From Flammeovirga yaeyamensis (lineage in GTDB: Bacteria > Bacteroidota > Bacteroidia > Cytophagales > Flammeovirgaceae): a stretch of 64,000 nucleotides of DNA. The notes beneath the pieces were generated by a model. The model made no database searches. It was given only the letters and a program-made list of their open reading frames with translations, and was not told the DNA's origin. Positions 17,801 to 25,014 of this stretch are shown here, one piece after another. The stretch covers positions 2,046,001 through 2,110,000 of the forward strand of contig NZ_CP076133.1 of NCBI RefSeq assembly GCF_018736045.1, given 5' to 3'. The stretch's first letter is position 1; each line of letters begins with the position of its first letter. A program made the position numbers and the translations under genes.

Positions 17801-18760
17801 GACACTTACATTTGTGAGGATGATCAAATTACTTTAGAAGCAAGTGGTGGTTCAACATATTATTGGGAAGGTTTAGGCCTCACTGATAATAAAATTACTG
17901 TGGATCCAAAAGAAGATCAGACCTATGTAGTTCAAGTAACATCTGCTGCAGGATGTGTATCTTATGATAGTGTTACAGTCTATGTTATTCCAAACATAAA
18001 AGTGGAAGCCTCTTATTATGAAGTTTGTGAAGGAGAAACTGTTGAGTTAAATGCTAACATTGATGATTATGATGGTGTTAGTCAAGATTTTGTTTGGTCG
18101 AATGGAGAAACATCAGATGTGATTTATGTTGATCAGCCAGGTACATATACTGTAAGCAATACAGTGACGCATGAAAGTGGAAAAGAATGTGTACTAACAC
18201 AAAGTTTTGAGGTTGTACACCGACCACTTCCAGCAGAATTTGCGGTAAAAGAAAGAGTTATTTGTTTCGATACAGAAAGTCAAATCATTTTAGAAGCTCC
18301 TCAAGGAAATAACTTTGTTTACTATTGGGAAGATACTGGCGAAACAAGTTCAACGGTGAGCAGAACTGAAGAAGGGGAATACACCGTTTATATCATTGAT
18401 GAAAGTTACGACACAGATTGTGAAACAATTACAAGTGTTGTTGTTGATGATATTTGTCCTCCTAGATTAATAGTTCCAACAGCGTTCACTCCAAACTACG
18501 ATGGAACCAATGATGAGTTCTTAATTCGTTCTAAATATGCCACTGACATTAAATTAAATATCTATAACCGTTGGGGAGAAATTATTTTCAGTAGAACATA
18601 TGCAGATTCTAAAGAAGCGAGAACGGAAGGAAATGGTTGGGATGGTATGTATAGAGGGAACTTAGTAATGGGTGGTGTCTATACTGTTATTGTGGAATAT
18701 TTAAGTGAGTTAGATGGAGAAAATTATAGAAATTCTACTCCTCTAACTGTTATCAGATAG
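11822..18760 (+). CDS. giant PKD-repeat surface protein with type B (gliding-motility-type) C-terminal sorting domain
   Basis: 2312 residues. A signal peptide (to about residue 25, NNSFSQ) is followed by a long chain of Ig/PKD-like modules, many introduced by a cysteine and an ITFD or LTA strand. Clear PKD signatures include SWNFGNGNTSTLANPT, TWNFGDGTTSTDQNPTHTF and TWNFGDGTIVSS. Later modules repeat ICFGDQVTLSVNGG and ICEDDQITLEASGG-type units. The last 100 residues are a type B / CHU_C domain: VPTAFTPNYDGTNDEF, IYNRWGEIIFSR, NGWDGMYRG and GVYTVIVEY. It should be secreted by the type IX system and displayed on the surface or released, perhaps as an adhesin. It forms an operon with the SprF-like gene. 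Confidence 0.93.
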   Translation: MKLNLLYITFLLILTTGLTNNSFSQRLMQGNPPSGTDISGGVVEACDFLLTSFYVDDQGLGPITNYSWNFGNGNTSTLANPTEAFTDNSGSIKDFTVTVSFTQGGTTKTLSTTVRLKPIPTIDFESDVETACDGARITFTKTTNIDLASYEFIIDGKSYQDGQQSHQLAPKADGYDVYLVGETLDGCKVETFKQTYINITERIYTNIDPTIVSSCQSSLTQTFTAETFLVKDDSPAPDITYTWNFGDGTTSTDQNPTHTFDISNGKNYTVSVTATNGGCVDTQTANVYLGVSENMFDYTPPATFCATYPVTFRPQLPADLDGEQITWNFGDGTIVSSNVPNNVVHDFSNTTGAPVNYTVTATLDNGCTWSEIVTVPSMVLSDISITADNTLFCSDNFSVNMSINNLHDVNNYFWRIRETNSTDFPNNPNPTFTFNAGGTYTIQLIANDNGECLIDEVEVTSTPIDTQIVGVGVGVNCAPYSTTLSYNLSQGGIAIPDNSVTRTWTVTGRTNGVNLTGTGTTFPVNNLTADDYDVTVVLDFGGGCTSTDTRVINVGEQIDLDFTFFPGPAICNNTTVDFTNTSDRKGIPDADIQYYWDFNVQGAPNWQAAGNVNGNASHTFNELEAGFYTIGFYAVQNGCEAIPVFKQIEVITPRANFDMEMSLACDPTSITIDNLSTGAEAGGNYIWDISVSGTGGNRTTQIITTDINEDIPNHPDFLGLNIDFGDQVTALLTVQNSASVPSVTPPNFCVDDYEVIITIPNKPPPMNPRWGLANNNYTNPTEICSGTRLYFDPAVNNNTYPGSYFWRFTNLTTGTEYTRTNRRPNLEFNEGGDWEIEVTVNYNNSGCTETITTGPFTVYEMDFRIDDDVDNVCIGEPITYFVETGYKLEAPNITWVWEVNGTDVSSGSGPVVDDLVWVYNDVLTPQSDRHRVRLKVYSDVCDRNSNTERTRVTQPVLDFTGPIEDYVSFAFRCDYIETYIDPNINTNTVYNPWNSDFIWELEYPDGTKTPITPDGIDNYIFRFDNLTLGTYKAFLAVTDDNGCTTLDSLTFDVPEIPFSRAAFTPSEEELACPGFINFTDLADGTDGNTIPRQDANGNEVSISDWVWSVTLSDGTVYTKNDDQGEFSYYFEPGDYKISMATRDTEGCIMYADSMSINVGGVKGDIYIHKKIGYWPLNTNLEAIPADVSGEIQSIEYLWTLGNGGAASGQIPNVDYEPDWSAIPGSSISYFPFLFFNSSIILVNGDTVECRYQAYEDPLNYVTILKNPEVEIDDIFICTTEGDTTINAFDPNFQLTDIDTTHYSYKSEIFYQWYVDGQLIPAMDGGMDSTITLTYCKDTTNCGYFDINPDDVDGRDYTLEIWLDAEYIDKVDPTHNHTDQRVGYSTRTFNVKYDPTPVAVLPTLNPICLSDSIYINASSSGFQPYTRGNITEYRWNITSANSYLKDTTTTDPELGIIFPEEGDYDVQLTVVSDNICADSTVSQTLRVKPLPVVDFEAQEVCIGDEMLFNNLTTFEGTEISTDPSIIQEVKWYFDVDNSPNDVGSTDINPLYTYPAPGTYNVLLEVFTLEGCMESFSKEVIVRELPTITVSDSLYICFGDQVTLSVNGGTTYEWSTGETTQDITVAPIADSLFVVKAWNQYNCLTVDSVKVFVIPDFRESQTIFVACEGEEITFDARINDYDGTIESFEWVDNGSTDPTLTVSTPGDYTVINTITRPDGGSCTFTKTFTARFNPLPDGFAVDTLVHCFSDGPITIDAPTGPSYAYAWDTGENTPSVIQNAPGTYTVTITDTSDTTNCSTTTSVVVFDPLTDAAFAFTQVCLGTETELTAQYENLDGLKIEYQWTLGSYESITTDTPNLTYEFPDFGDHEVTLVVNPIGGCPSPAVTQTVTVYELPEPSFDVDEICVYGEAEFNNNTTYQGVRALEGGFDIALIEWDFNYDGSTPNFTSNEFSPRNAYNESGTFTILLQVTTTNGCIKQFMNTLIVHPEPVISLTEDTYICEDDQITLEASGGSTYYWEGLGLTDNKITVDPKEDQTYVVQVTSAAGCVSYDSVTVYVIPNIKVEASYYEVCEGETVELNANIDDYDGVSQDFVWSNGETSDVIYVDQPGTYTVSNTVTHESGKECVLTQSFEVVHRPLPAEFAVKERVICFDTESQIILEAPQGNNFVYYWEDTGETSSTVSRTEEGEYTVYIIDESYDTDCETITSVVVDDICPPRLIVPTAFTPNYDGTNDEFLIRSKYATDIKLNIYNRWGEIIFSRTYADSKEARTEGNGWDGMYRGNLVMGGVYTVIVEYLSELDGENYRNSTPLTVIR

Positions 18761-18763
18761 TTT

Positions 18764-18855
18764 TAGGGACATTGTTCTTTTATTAACGTAGTTCGGTAGG
18801 GACGTTGCAGTGCAACGTCCGTACGGAGCAACCTCCATATAGAACAATGTCCCTA
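18764..18855. repeat. REP hairpin nested inside a 15-bp inverted repeat
   Basis: Outer arms TAGGGACATTGTTCT (18764-18778) and AGAACAATGTCCCTA (18841-18855) are perfect complements. Inside, REP arms GGACGTTGCA (18800-18809) and TGCAACGTCC (18811-18820) stand in the same orientation as the copy at 4742. It begins three bases after the stop of the giant protein gene and ends shortly before the end of the convergent gene, so it probably also ends or protects both transcripts. Confidence 0.85.
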
Positions 18856-18863
18856 TAATCTTA

Positions 18864-19292
18864 TTACTTCTCCTCTAATTCTTGAATAGTTTTCTGCATA
18901 ATAATATAATGCAGTTCTTGAACATCATTTCTATCAATGTTACTCATATCAAACTCCCAATCTTGACCATTTATCAAAGTGATTGTTAAGGTATTTTTAT
19001 TTAGGTTTGATGATTGAATTTGACGATTTAAAAAACGGATACCTTTTTTTGAGTTTACTTTTATCAGCAATCCAGTTGAATTAATTTCAACATAATGTTT
19101 CCAAAAAACCATTTTTAACTGATAAGCCATCAGAATAATAAAACCAATTACCATTAGAATATTATTGTACAAGGGTAATAGATTATTCTTGATAAAACCT
19201 CCTCCTACAGAAACACATAATATTGATAAGATATAAACACATATCTGAACATAAGTATTTACTTTAAAGAATTTAATTTTCTCCATTTTCAT
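18864..19292 (-). CDS. small membrane protein with two transmembrane helices and a PH-like soluble part
   Basis: 142 residues. Two hydrophobic segments (about 14-34 and 42-62) are followed by a soluble region rich in alternating strands: HYVEINSTGLLIKVNSKKGIRFLNRQI, LTITLINGQDWEFDMSNID and a final helix. This resembles bacterial PH-like membrane proteins, but the family is not certain. The initiator could be the first ATG or the second, two codons later; both sit before the same hydrophobic region. It stands alone and no function can be given. Confidence 0.7.
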   Translation of the reverse strand: MKMEKIKFFKVNTYVQICVYILSILCVSVGGGFIKNNLLPLYNNILMVIGFIILMAYQLKMVFWKHYVEINSTGLLIKVNSKKGIRFLNRQIQSSNLNKNTLTITLINGQDWEFDMSNIDRNDVQELHYIIMQKTIQELEEK

Positions 19293-19421
19293 TTATTTTT
19301 TTCGGTACAAAATTAATAACCTATTGTACAGTTTATAAAATTCAGAATAAAAAAAGTCGTATAAACTAATTTCTAAAATAAATTGTTTAATATATGTAAA
19401 TAAACAACTATAAGTACTGTT

Positions 19422-19781
19422 ATGGTAAAAATTATCTCCGATTTTAATTTTGATGAAAAATTATCTTTCATCAAAGTAATAGAAAATATGATTCATGCTG
19501 ACTGCAAAGTTGAACAGGAAGAATTAATGTATTTTGAGCAATTGAAAAAAAGGCTAAGTTTTACTAATGATTTCGTTGAAGAGGCTAAAAGATTAGATAC
19601 CATGAAATGTGTTGAAATTTTAAAACTGATGTCAAATTCAAAGAAACAAATTGTCTATGATTCATTAGTTGAATTGGCAAATGTAGATGATGAATTTCAT
19701 CCTAATGAAAAAGTGCTAATTGACAATCTATGCCAATTGATTCATTTTAAACCTCAGGCTAATTCTTGGAGATCCTCTTAA
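19422..19781 (+). CDS. TerB-like small helical protein
   Basis: 119 residues, no signal peptide or membrane segment. FIKVIENMIHADCKVEQEELMYFEQL (about 16-41) and VELANVDDEFHPNEKVLIDNLCQ (about 87-109) show the two-fold acidic pattern of TerB / DjlA N-terminal domains, where D/E residues may bind metal. Proteins of this type are linked to stress or membrane-associated sensing, but the role here is unknown. It precedes the desaturase gene by under 40 bases on the same strand and could be cotranscribed. Confidence 0.7.
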   Translation: MVKIISDFNFDEKLSFIKVIENMIHADCKVEQEELMYFEQLKKRLSFTNDFVEEAKRLDTMKCVEILKLMSNSKKQIVYDSLVELANVDDEFHPNEKVLIDNLCQLIHFKPQANSWRSS

Positions 19782-19817
19782 TTTTTCTGATATTCATTGT
19801 TAACCAACACCAATACA

Positions 19818-20741
19818 ATGACACTATCGAATTATTTAGCTGAACTTTCACAAGATCAACTTCTCTATTTTTCACTTCCTATATTTTTCATCGCAATAAT
19901 AATTGAAGTAAAAGTAGCCAAAGAAAAATATAACCGAAAAGATACAAGCGTATCCCTTTTAATGATGCTTTTTGCTGGAATAATTGAATTTATTCCCAAG
20001 CTTATAGCATTTATAGTCTTTATATATCTACATGAGATCAGTCCTTTAAAAGATATAATACAAAGACAATGGTGGGCATGGTTATTACTTTTCTTTTGTG
20101 AAGATCTCTCCTATTATTTTTTCCATAGACTAAATCACGAAATAAGACTTTTTTGGGCAGGGCATGTCACTCATCATTCCTCAGAGTATCTTAATTTTGG
20201 CACGGCCTTAAGACAAGGAGTTGGAGAAAGAATACATAAATACTTTTTTTGGCTATGGCTACCTCTTCTAGGGTTTGATCCATTAATGATTTTCACCATG
20301 ATGGGGCTCAGCTTATTTTATCAATTTTGGGTGCACACCGAATTGATTGATAAGTTACCAAAGTGGTTTGAATATTTTTTTAATACTCCTTCCCATCACA
20401 GAGTTCATCATGCATCTAACATTAGATATTTAGATAGAAATCATGCTGGAGTTTTAATTATTTGGGATAGATTTTTTGGTACCTATGCTGAAGAACTTAA
20501 AGAAATTGACCCTCCTGTTTATGGACTCACTGAAAATATTAATACATTCAATAAGTTCAAGGTGGTTACTCATGAATATCAAAACCTTTGGAGGGACATC
20601 AAAAGTGCTGATCGTTTTACTGATAAACTTCGGTATTTATTTAAAGCACCGGGTTGGAGTCATCTAGGTGATGATAAAAGGGCAAAAACTTTAAGAAGAC
20701 AGTTATCAGAAGATCAGGAGAAATCCAAGATTATCCTTTAA
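19818..20741 (+). CDS. sterol desaturase / fatty acid hydroxylase family membrane protein
   Basis: Di-iron integral membrane oxygenase of 307 residues from the ATG at 19818; the TTG seven codons earlier is not needed. Several hydrophobic segments occupy about 14-30, 45-68, 85-105 and 150-175. The histidine clusters that bind iron are present: FHRLNHEIRLFWAGHVTHHS, WVHTE and SHHRVHH. The family hydroxylates or desaturates lipids such as sterols, carotenoids and sphingolipid-type chains; in Bacteroidota the lipid substrate is usually not known. The C-terminus overlaps the end of the convergent methyltransferase gene by 11 bases. Confidence 0.9.
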   Translation: MTLSNYLAELSQDQLLYFSLPIFFIAIIIEVKVAKEKYNRKDTSVSLLMMLFAGIIEFIPKLIAFIVFIYLHEISPLKDIIQRQWWAWLLLFFCEDLSYYFFHRLNHEIRLFWAGHVTHHSSEYLNFGTALRQGVGERIHKYFFWLWLPLLGFDPLMIFTMMGLSLFYQFWVHTELIDKLPKWFEYFFNTPSHHRVHHASNIRYLDRNHAGVLIIWDRFFGTYAEELKEIDPPVYGLTENINTFNKFKVVTHEYQNLWRDIKSADRFTDKLRYLFKAPGWSHLGDDKRAKTLRRQLSEDQEKSKIIL

Positions 20742-21483
20742 CTCCGAGCTTTAAGAAAATAGGGAATTTCACCTCTCTTTTGGTGTTTTCTCCCCAAATA
20801 TTTTTCAAGTTTTCCATTAATTCCTGAACAGGATCATGTGTTGGATTGGCTTTTAAGTACGTCTGAACACTAGTCCAAGTATGAATAAATCCATACAATT
20901 GCTCCAAATCCCAATTGACAGTCATATCTACATATCCTTCGTTTGAGATCACTTCAAAATCAAAGGGTACGTTTTTATATTCCTCCTCTAAAATTTTACG
21001 TTCTTGATCCCAGAAAGGGCCAATTACATCATAATAGAAATAGTTGATCATTTCATCAATTTCATCATTCACTTTAAAAAGGTTATATCCAAAACAAGCT
21101 ATAGTACCTCCTTTTTTTAATAATCTAAAAGCCTCTTTATTAAAGAGTTCTAGATCGAACCAATGCAAAGCTTGTCCAACGGTAATTAGATCAAAGTACT
21201 CATCTTTAAATTGAGTTACTTCAGCCCTACTTTCTATGTACCATATATTTTTTTGGGATTCAGCATTATTGATCTGATTTTTACTGATATCAATTCCAAT
21301 GACTGAATTAAATTTTTTAGATAGATGAATAGCGACTTGTCCGTTTCCTGTACCACAGTCTAAAGCTGTTTCAAAGTTTTTGGTATTCTGACATATGTAT
21401 TCAAAAATACTTGATGGGTATTTTGGTCTAAATTTTTTGTAAGTAGAAGACGTTGTGGTGAATCTGTCAATAACCTGTTTCAT
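20731..21483 (-). CDS. class I SAM-dependent methyltransferase
   Basis: 250 residues, cytosolic. Motif I ALDCGTGNGQVAIHL (about 40-54), the acidic end of strand 2 in VIGIDIS, the FDLITVGQALHWFD motif IV and the LLKKGGTIACFGYN strand are those of the Methyltransf_11 / UbiE-like group. AHW-type motifs of this kind are common in small-molecule methyltransferases such as trans-aconitate types, but the substrate cannot be read from sequence. The stop overlaps the neighbouring desaturase gene by 11 bases in a tail-to-tail layout. A 130-base gap separates its start from the next operon's end. Confidence 0.88.
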   Translation of the reverse strand: MKQVIDRFTTTSSTYKKFRPKYPSSIFEYICQNTKNFETALDCGTGNGQVAIHLSKKFNSVIGIDISKNQINNAESQKNIWYIESRAEVTQFKDEYFDLITVGQALHWFDLELFNKEAFRLLKKGGTIACFGYNLFKVNDEIDEMINYFYYDVIGPFWDQERKILEEEYKNVPFDFEVISNEGYVDMTVNWDLEQLYGFIHTWTSVQTYLKANPTHDPVQELMENLKNIWGENTKREVKFPIFLKLGVKG

Positions 21484-21613
21484 CGTTAATAGTTTATGAG
21501 AAATTGAGAAAGAATTTAAAAGCCTAAAATCAATAGACTCAAGTTTTTAAGTATTATATACTCAAAATAAATTCAATGTTTTTGAGATGCAAATAAACAG
21601 GTAATTAATCATG

Positions 21614-22576
21614 TTATTTCACTAAAAAAGTAACAATACTACTATTTTTAAAATAAACATTGAAGTATTTTGACTTTGCGGTTGATGCCGGAACTTCTGC
21701 TATCAATTTATTACCCCTTTTTGAAAATTTCACTTCCAAAGCATATTTACTATCATCATATGCGAACAATAAATCATTTTGATTATTTACATCGGTGAAC
21801 ACCATCTGAAAAGCTTTCTTACTTTTGACTTCTTTATTTAGAGGCTGAACTAATTCAACATGAGATAGAAAATAGTCCAAATAAAATAACGGATAATCGT
21901 AAAATGTTTTCTTATTTACATTAATCAATTTGTCACCTTCAGAAGAAGGATAATGATTTAGAATAAAATCTTTTGGAGGCATCATGAAATAAGTATCTGT
22001 ATAATTCTTTACAAATTGCTGATTAAAGTCTACACTTCCTGCACCCCATGTAGCATCTACTAAATATTTTTCTCCTTTAATGGTAATTATATTCCAAGCA
22101 TGATCGTTAGGTATCTTATCGACTGTTTTTTTGGGAAGGTCAGAAACAAAAGCTTTACTAGTCCCATTCACAGTATAGCACTCTACTCCTGTCTTTTCAC
22201 ACAAAATTTCGAATAAGGTAGAGTATCCATCACATACCGCTTTTCTTGATCTAATGGCCTTCTCGGCTTTTTCAATTCTTATTTTCTCGAGCTTTTCTAA
22301 TTTTTCGGCTTCCGTTTTATAGGTAAACTTATATCCTCTTTGTGGATTTTTCCAAGCATCTACATCATAAGCTATTGTATTTGCTATAAAGCAGTAGATT
22401 GCTCTACTTTTGCTTAAAGGATCGGTATATTTTTGGTTGATTTTTGTAGCCAAGACATCAATATCTTTCACTTTAAGAAAACGCTGTACCACATATTCAT
22501 CAACAGCCTTAAGATCTTGTGCTAAAAGGGATAGCGATATTAAATTGAAAAGAATAATTGATATAAATTTTGCCAT
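21614..22576 (-). CDS. exported transglutaminase-like (cysteine protease fold) protein
   Basis: 320 residues with a signal peptide (to about residue 19, LLAQ). The transglutaminase core has the Cys-His-Asp triad in AVCDGYSTLFEILCEKTG, NDHAWNIITIKGEKYLVDATWG (H, then D in LVDATWG). SRAIYCFIANTIAYDVDAW precedes it. The C-terminal 100 residues form a beta-rich domain. This is the bacterial group resembling kyphoscoliosis-type peptidases, likely a periplasmic protease or structural protein. It is the last gene of a six-gene run, starting one base after the stop of the AlkB-like gene, so it is likely cotranscribed with two regulatory systems. Confidence 0.85.
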   Translation of the reverse strand: MAKFISIILFNLISLSLLAQDLKAVDEYVVQRFLKVKDIDVLATKINQKYTDPLSKSRAIYCFIANTIAYDVDAWKNPQRGYKFTYKTEAEKLEKLEKIRIEKAEKAIRSRKAVCDGYSTLFEILCEKTGVECYTVNGTSKAFVSDLPKKTVDKIPNDHAWNIITIKGEKYLVDATWGAGSVDFNQQFVKNYTDTYFMMPPKDFILNHYPSSEGDKLINVNKKTFYDYPLFYLDYFLSHVELVQPLNKEVKSKKAFQMVFTDVNNQNDLLFAYDDSKYALEVKFSKRGNKLIAEVPASTAKSKYFNVYFKNSSIVTFLVK

Positions 22577-22577
22577 T

Positions 22578-23171
22578 TTAGTCGATTATAGTTCTAAAAG
22601 TTAAGTTGATACGTGGAGTATTCACCTTTTTCGTTTTTGGTAAAGCATGCATCCAATGCTCTTGAATTTCACCTTTCATCAATAACAAAGTACCATTTTC
22701 TAATTGAAGATCGATACGTTCTTTAGAAACTTTATGTTTAAATGAAAATTTTCTTGTTGCTCCAAAAGATAAAGATGCTATTGTCCCTCTTGGTTTTAAT
22801 TCTTTTTCGTTATCCGTATGGTAAGACATTCCTTCCTCACCATTATGATAATAATTAAGTAAACAAGAATTAAAAGTAGTGTCTGATATGCCTTGTACTA
22901 CCTTTGATAAATCATTTAATACCTCTGTATAAGGCAAGGCCACTTTTGTATTTTTTGAGTAAGTATATTCGTACGGCTTTAACCCATACCACCCTACTTT
23001 CCGTTTGGTAATGATTTCTTTTCCAAACATCATGATTTTATCGTGTTCCCAATGGATTTCATTGGCTAAAATTTCGAAATATTCATCACTTACTGTTTTG
23101 GAAAACAGATGAGGATAGTATTCTATAATACCATCATAAGGTAGCTGTATATCAGAGGGTGTATAGGTCAT
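22578..23171 (-). CDS. AlkB-like 2-oxoglutarate/Fe(II) dioxygenase
   Basis: 197 residues. Iron ligands are H118 and D120 (HTDNEKEL) and H175 (WMHALPKTKK). The 2-oxoglutarate-binding arginines are in RINLTFR (187-193). LSFGATRKFSFKH is also typical of the AlkB / ALKBH2 group. Such enzymes oxidatively remove alkyl groups from nucleobases, directly reversing methylation damage. It lies 11 bases after the LytTR regulator and one base before the transglutaminase-like gene, in an operon otherwise made of signal transduction genes. This placement suggests a stress-response regulon but does not prove it. Confidence 0.92.
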   Translation of the reverse strand: MTYTPSDIQLPYDGIIEYYPHLFSKTVSDEYFEILANEIHWEHDKIMMFGKEIITKRKVGWYGLKPYEYTYSKNTKVALPYTEVLNDLSKVVQGISDTTFNSCLLNYYHNGEEGMSYHTDNEKELKPRGTIASLSFGATRKFSFKHKVSKERIDLQLENGTLLLMKGEIQEHWMHALPKTKKVNTPRINLTFRTIID

Positions 23172-23182
23172 AAAATATCAAT

Positions 23183-23944
23183 CTATTTCACCATCCATTG
23201 TTTAAATTTACTTACCTTTTCTTTGGGGATAATGATCTCAATTTGCTCATCACTTTTTATTCTGAGTACCCACTTCCCGTTGTAATGTGGTTCAATACTT
23301 ACAACTCCATTAATATTTACAATAAACTGACGGTTCACTCTAAAGAAGTATTCAGGATCTAACTCTTTCTCAAGCTTATCTAAAGTTAAGTCAATATGAC
23401 CACTTACACCATTATCTTGATGAACGAAAACAGTTTTATTTTCAGATTGGAAAGCATGTATTTGATTTACTTCTGCAATAGTTAGATTGGTAGGGTAATT
23501 TACCCATATTCGTTGTCTAAATGATAGCTCTTGTTGTTCTACTCCTTTAGCAACGTCTTTGATGGTTTCATTAGACAAGTGATTAATAGTATTGTTATTA
23601 AACTTTTCTAATGACTTTTCAATATCACTTTCGTTAATGGGTTTTAGAAGATAGTCAACACTATTTACCTCAAATGCCCTTAATGCATAATCATTATATG
23701 CTGTAACGAAAATGATTGGCACTTTTAGGTCAATATCTTTATAAATATCGAAGCTTAAACCATCCGATAATTCGATATCAGAAAAAATTAAATCGGGTAG
23801 ATCAGATTTACTATTAAAAAACTCTTTACCCTCTTCCACAGATTGTATAGGAAAAATAAACTCAGCACTTGGCATCACTTTTTCGATACACTTTTTTAAA
23901 TATCTCTGTGCTGGAATTTCGTCTTCAATAATTAATATCTTCAC
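23183..23944 (-). CDS. LytTR family response regulator
   Basis: 253 residues: receiver domain at 1-125 (acidic pocket E7-D8, phosphoacceptor D56 in LIFSDIELSDG, VTAYNDYALRAF and the lysine of LLKPI) and a LytTR DNA-binding domain at about 150-253 (RIWVNYPTNLTIAEVNQIHAFQSENKTVFVH, FRVNRQFIVNINGVVSIEPHYNGKWVLRI). It is probably phosphorylated by the kinase encoded just upstream, whose stop is three bases before this start. LytTR regulators bind paired direct repeats; no such target could be identified here. Confidence 0.93.
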   Translation of the reverse strand: MKILIIEDEIPAQRYLKKCIEKVMPSAEFIFPIQSVEEGKEFFNSKSDLPDLIFSDIELSDGLSFDIYKDIDLKVPIIFVTAYNDYALRAFEVNSVDYLLKPINESDIEKSLEKFNNNTINHLSNETIKDVAKGVEQQELSFRQRIWVNYPTNLTIAEVNQIHAFQSENKTVFVHQDNGVSGHIDLTLDKLEKELDPEYFFRVNRQFIVNINGVVSIEPHYNGKWVLRIKSDEQIEIIIPKEKVSKFKQWMVK

Positions 23945-23947
23945 CTT

Positions 23948-24988
23948 TTATTGTTTTTCGTCTATAAGTGGAACTTTAACTTTAAAATACTCTTCATTTT
24001 CCTCTACTACAACCTCCCCATCTAAAAAGTTCTTGTAGGCTTCCTTTAAGAAAGTTAAGCCAATTTTATGAGATTGTGGCTTTTGTGGTTTCAACTGTTT
24101 ATTATTTATAACACTTATGAAACCATCTTTAACTTCAATTTCAATTGTTAGAGGTTTTCGAACTGTGGCCGTATTATGTTTAAAACAATTTTCTAGTAGC
24201 AACTGTAATGCAAGCGGTGGAATTTTCAATTCCATTTGTGTACTATCAATGTTTTCTTTCAGTAATAGTCCATCTCCTAATCGAACTTGATGAATTCTGA
24301 TGTTCCTCTTCATAAATTCCCATTCCTCTTTGAGGGGCACCAACTCTTTATCTTTGCTATCCAATACATAACGATAAATATTAGATAGATCCAATACGAA
24401 AGTCTTAGCTGATTGAGGATCATAATCTATTTCCGAAACTAAAACATTAAGACTATTGAATAAAAAATGTGGATTCAACTGAGATTGTAAAGCTCTGTTT
24501 TCCACTTTCAACTTTTCTTGTTTTAGTTCAGCTATTTGTAATGAAGACGTCCTCCATTTTCTAAGAAAATCGTCGGTTACTGCTAAAGAAGAATATAAAA
24601 GCAATACAATGCATTGATTCAACGCAAGAACAACTTCTTGTTTTCTAAACTGAAATGGATTTTCTTTTTCATTAATAATCCCCAAAAGAACAATTGAGAT
24701 ATAAAAAAACAAAAAACTTAGAATGCATAGAAATACCAATTCCAAGGTGATCCTTAAATGAGGTTTGTCTCTTATTGAAAAGTTATCCATGTACTTAGAT
24801 AATCTCTTCCCAACAAAAACAGTCCCATTAAAATAAATCAAATAGATATAAGTAATGGGAAAGAAAAACATTTCCCTGATGTAAAAGTCATCAGATACAG
24901 ACCAATAAGTAAATAGGAATAAAATTATTGATACAAAAAAGGTAAGTACCGGAGATAACCAAGGATAATCTTTTTCTAGTATTGTCAT
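23948..24988 (-). CDS. LytS-type sensor histidine kinase
   Basis: 346 residues. Four hydrophobic segments lie in the first 140 residues (about 12-30, 42-60, 80-104 and 118-135), so the sensor part is membrane-embedded without a large periplasmic domain. A coiled-coil stretch (QIAELKQEKLKVENRALQSQ) leads into QLNPHFLFNSLN with the phosphoacceptor H174, the signature of the His_kinase/YehU-LytS family. The ATPase domain follows with LLLENCFKHN and HKIGLTFLKEAY. It pairs with the LytTR regulator downstream, at a three-base gap, and follows the NtrY-like gene by 26 bases. Confidence 0.92.
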   Translation of the reverse strand: MTILEKDYPWLSPVLTFFVSIILFLFTYWSVSDDFYIREMFFFPITYIYLIYFNGTVFVGKRLSKYMDNFSIRDKPHLRITLELVFLCILSFLFFYISIVLLGIINEKENPFQFRKQEVVLALNQCIVLLLYSSLAVTDDFLRKWRTSSLQIAELKQEKLKVENRALQSQLNPHFLFNSLNVLVSEIDYDPQSAKTFVLDLSNIYRYVLDSKDKELVPLKEEWEFMKRNIRIHQVRLGDGLLLKENIDSTQMELKIPPLALQLLLENCFKHNTATVRKPLTIEIEVKDGFISVINNKQLKPQKPQSHKIGLTFLKEAYKNFLDGEVVVEENEEYFKVKVPLIDEKQ

Positions 24989-25014
24989 GAAATAGTACGG
25001 TGTAAGCGTTATTA

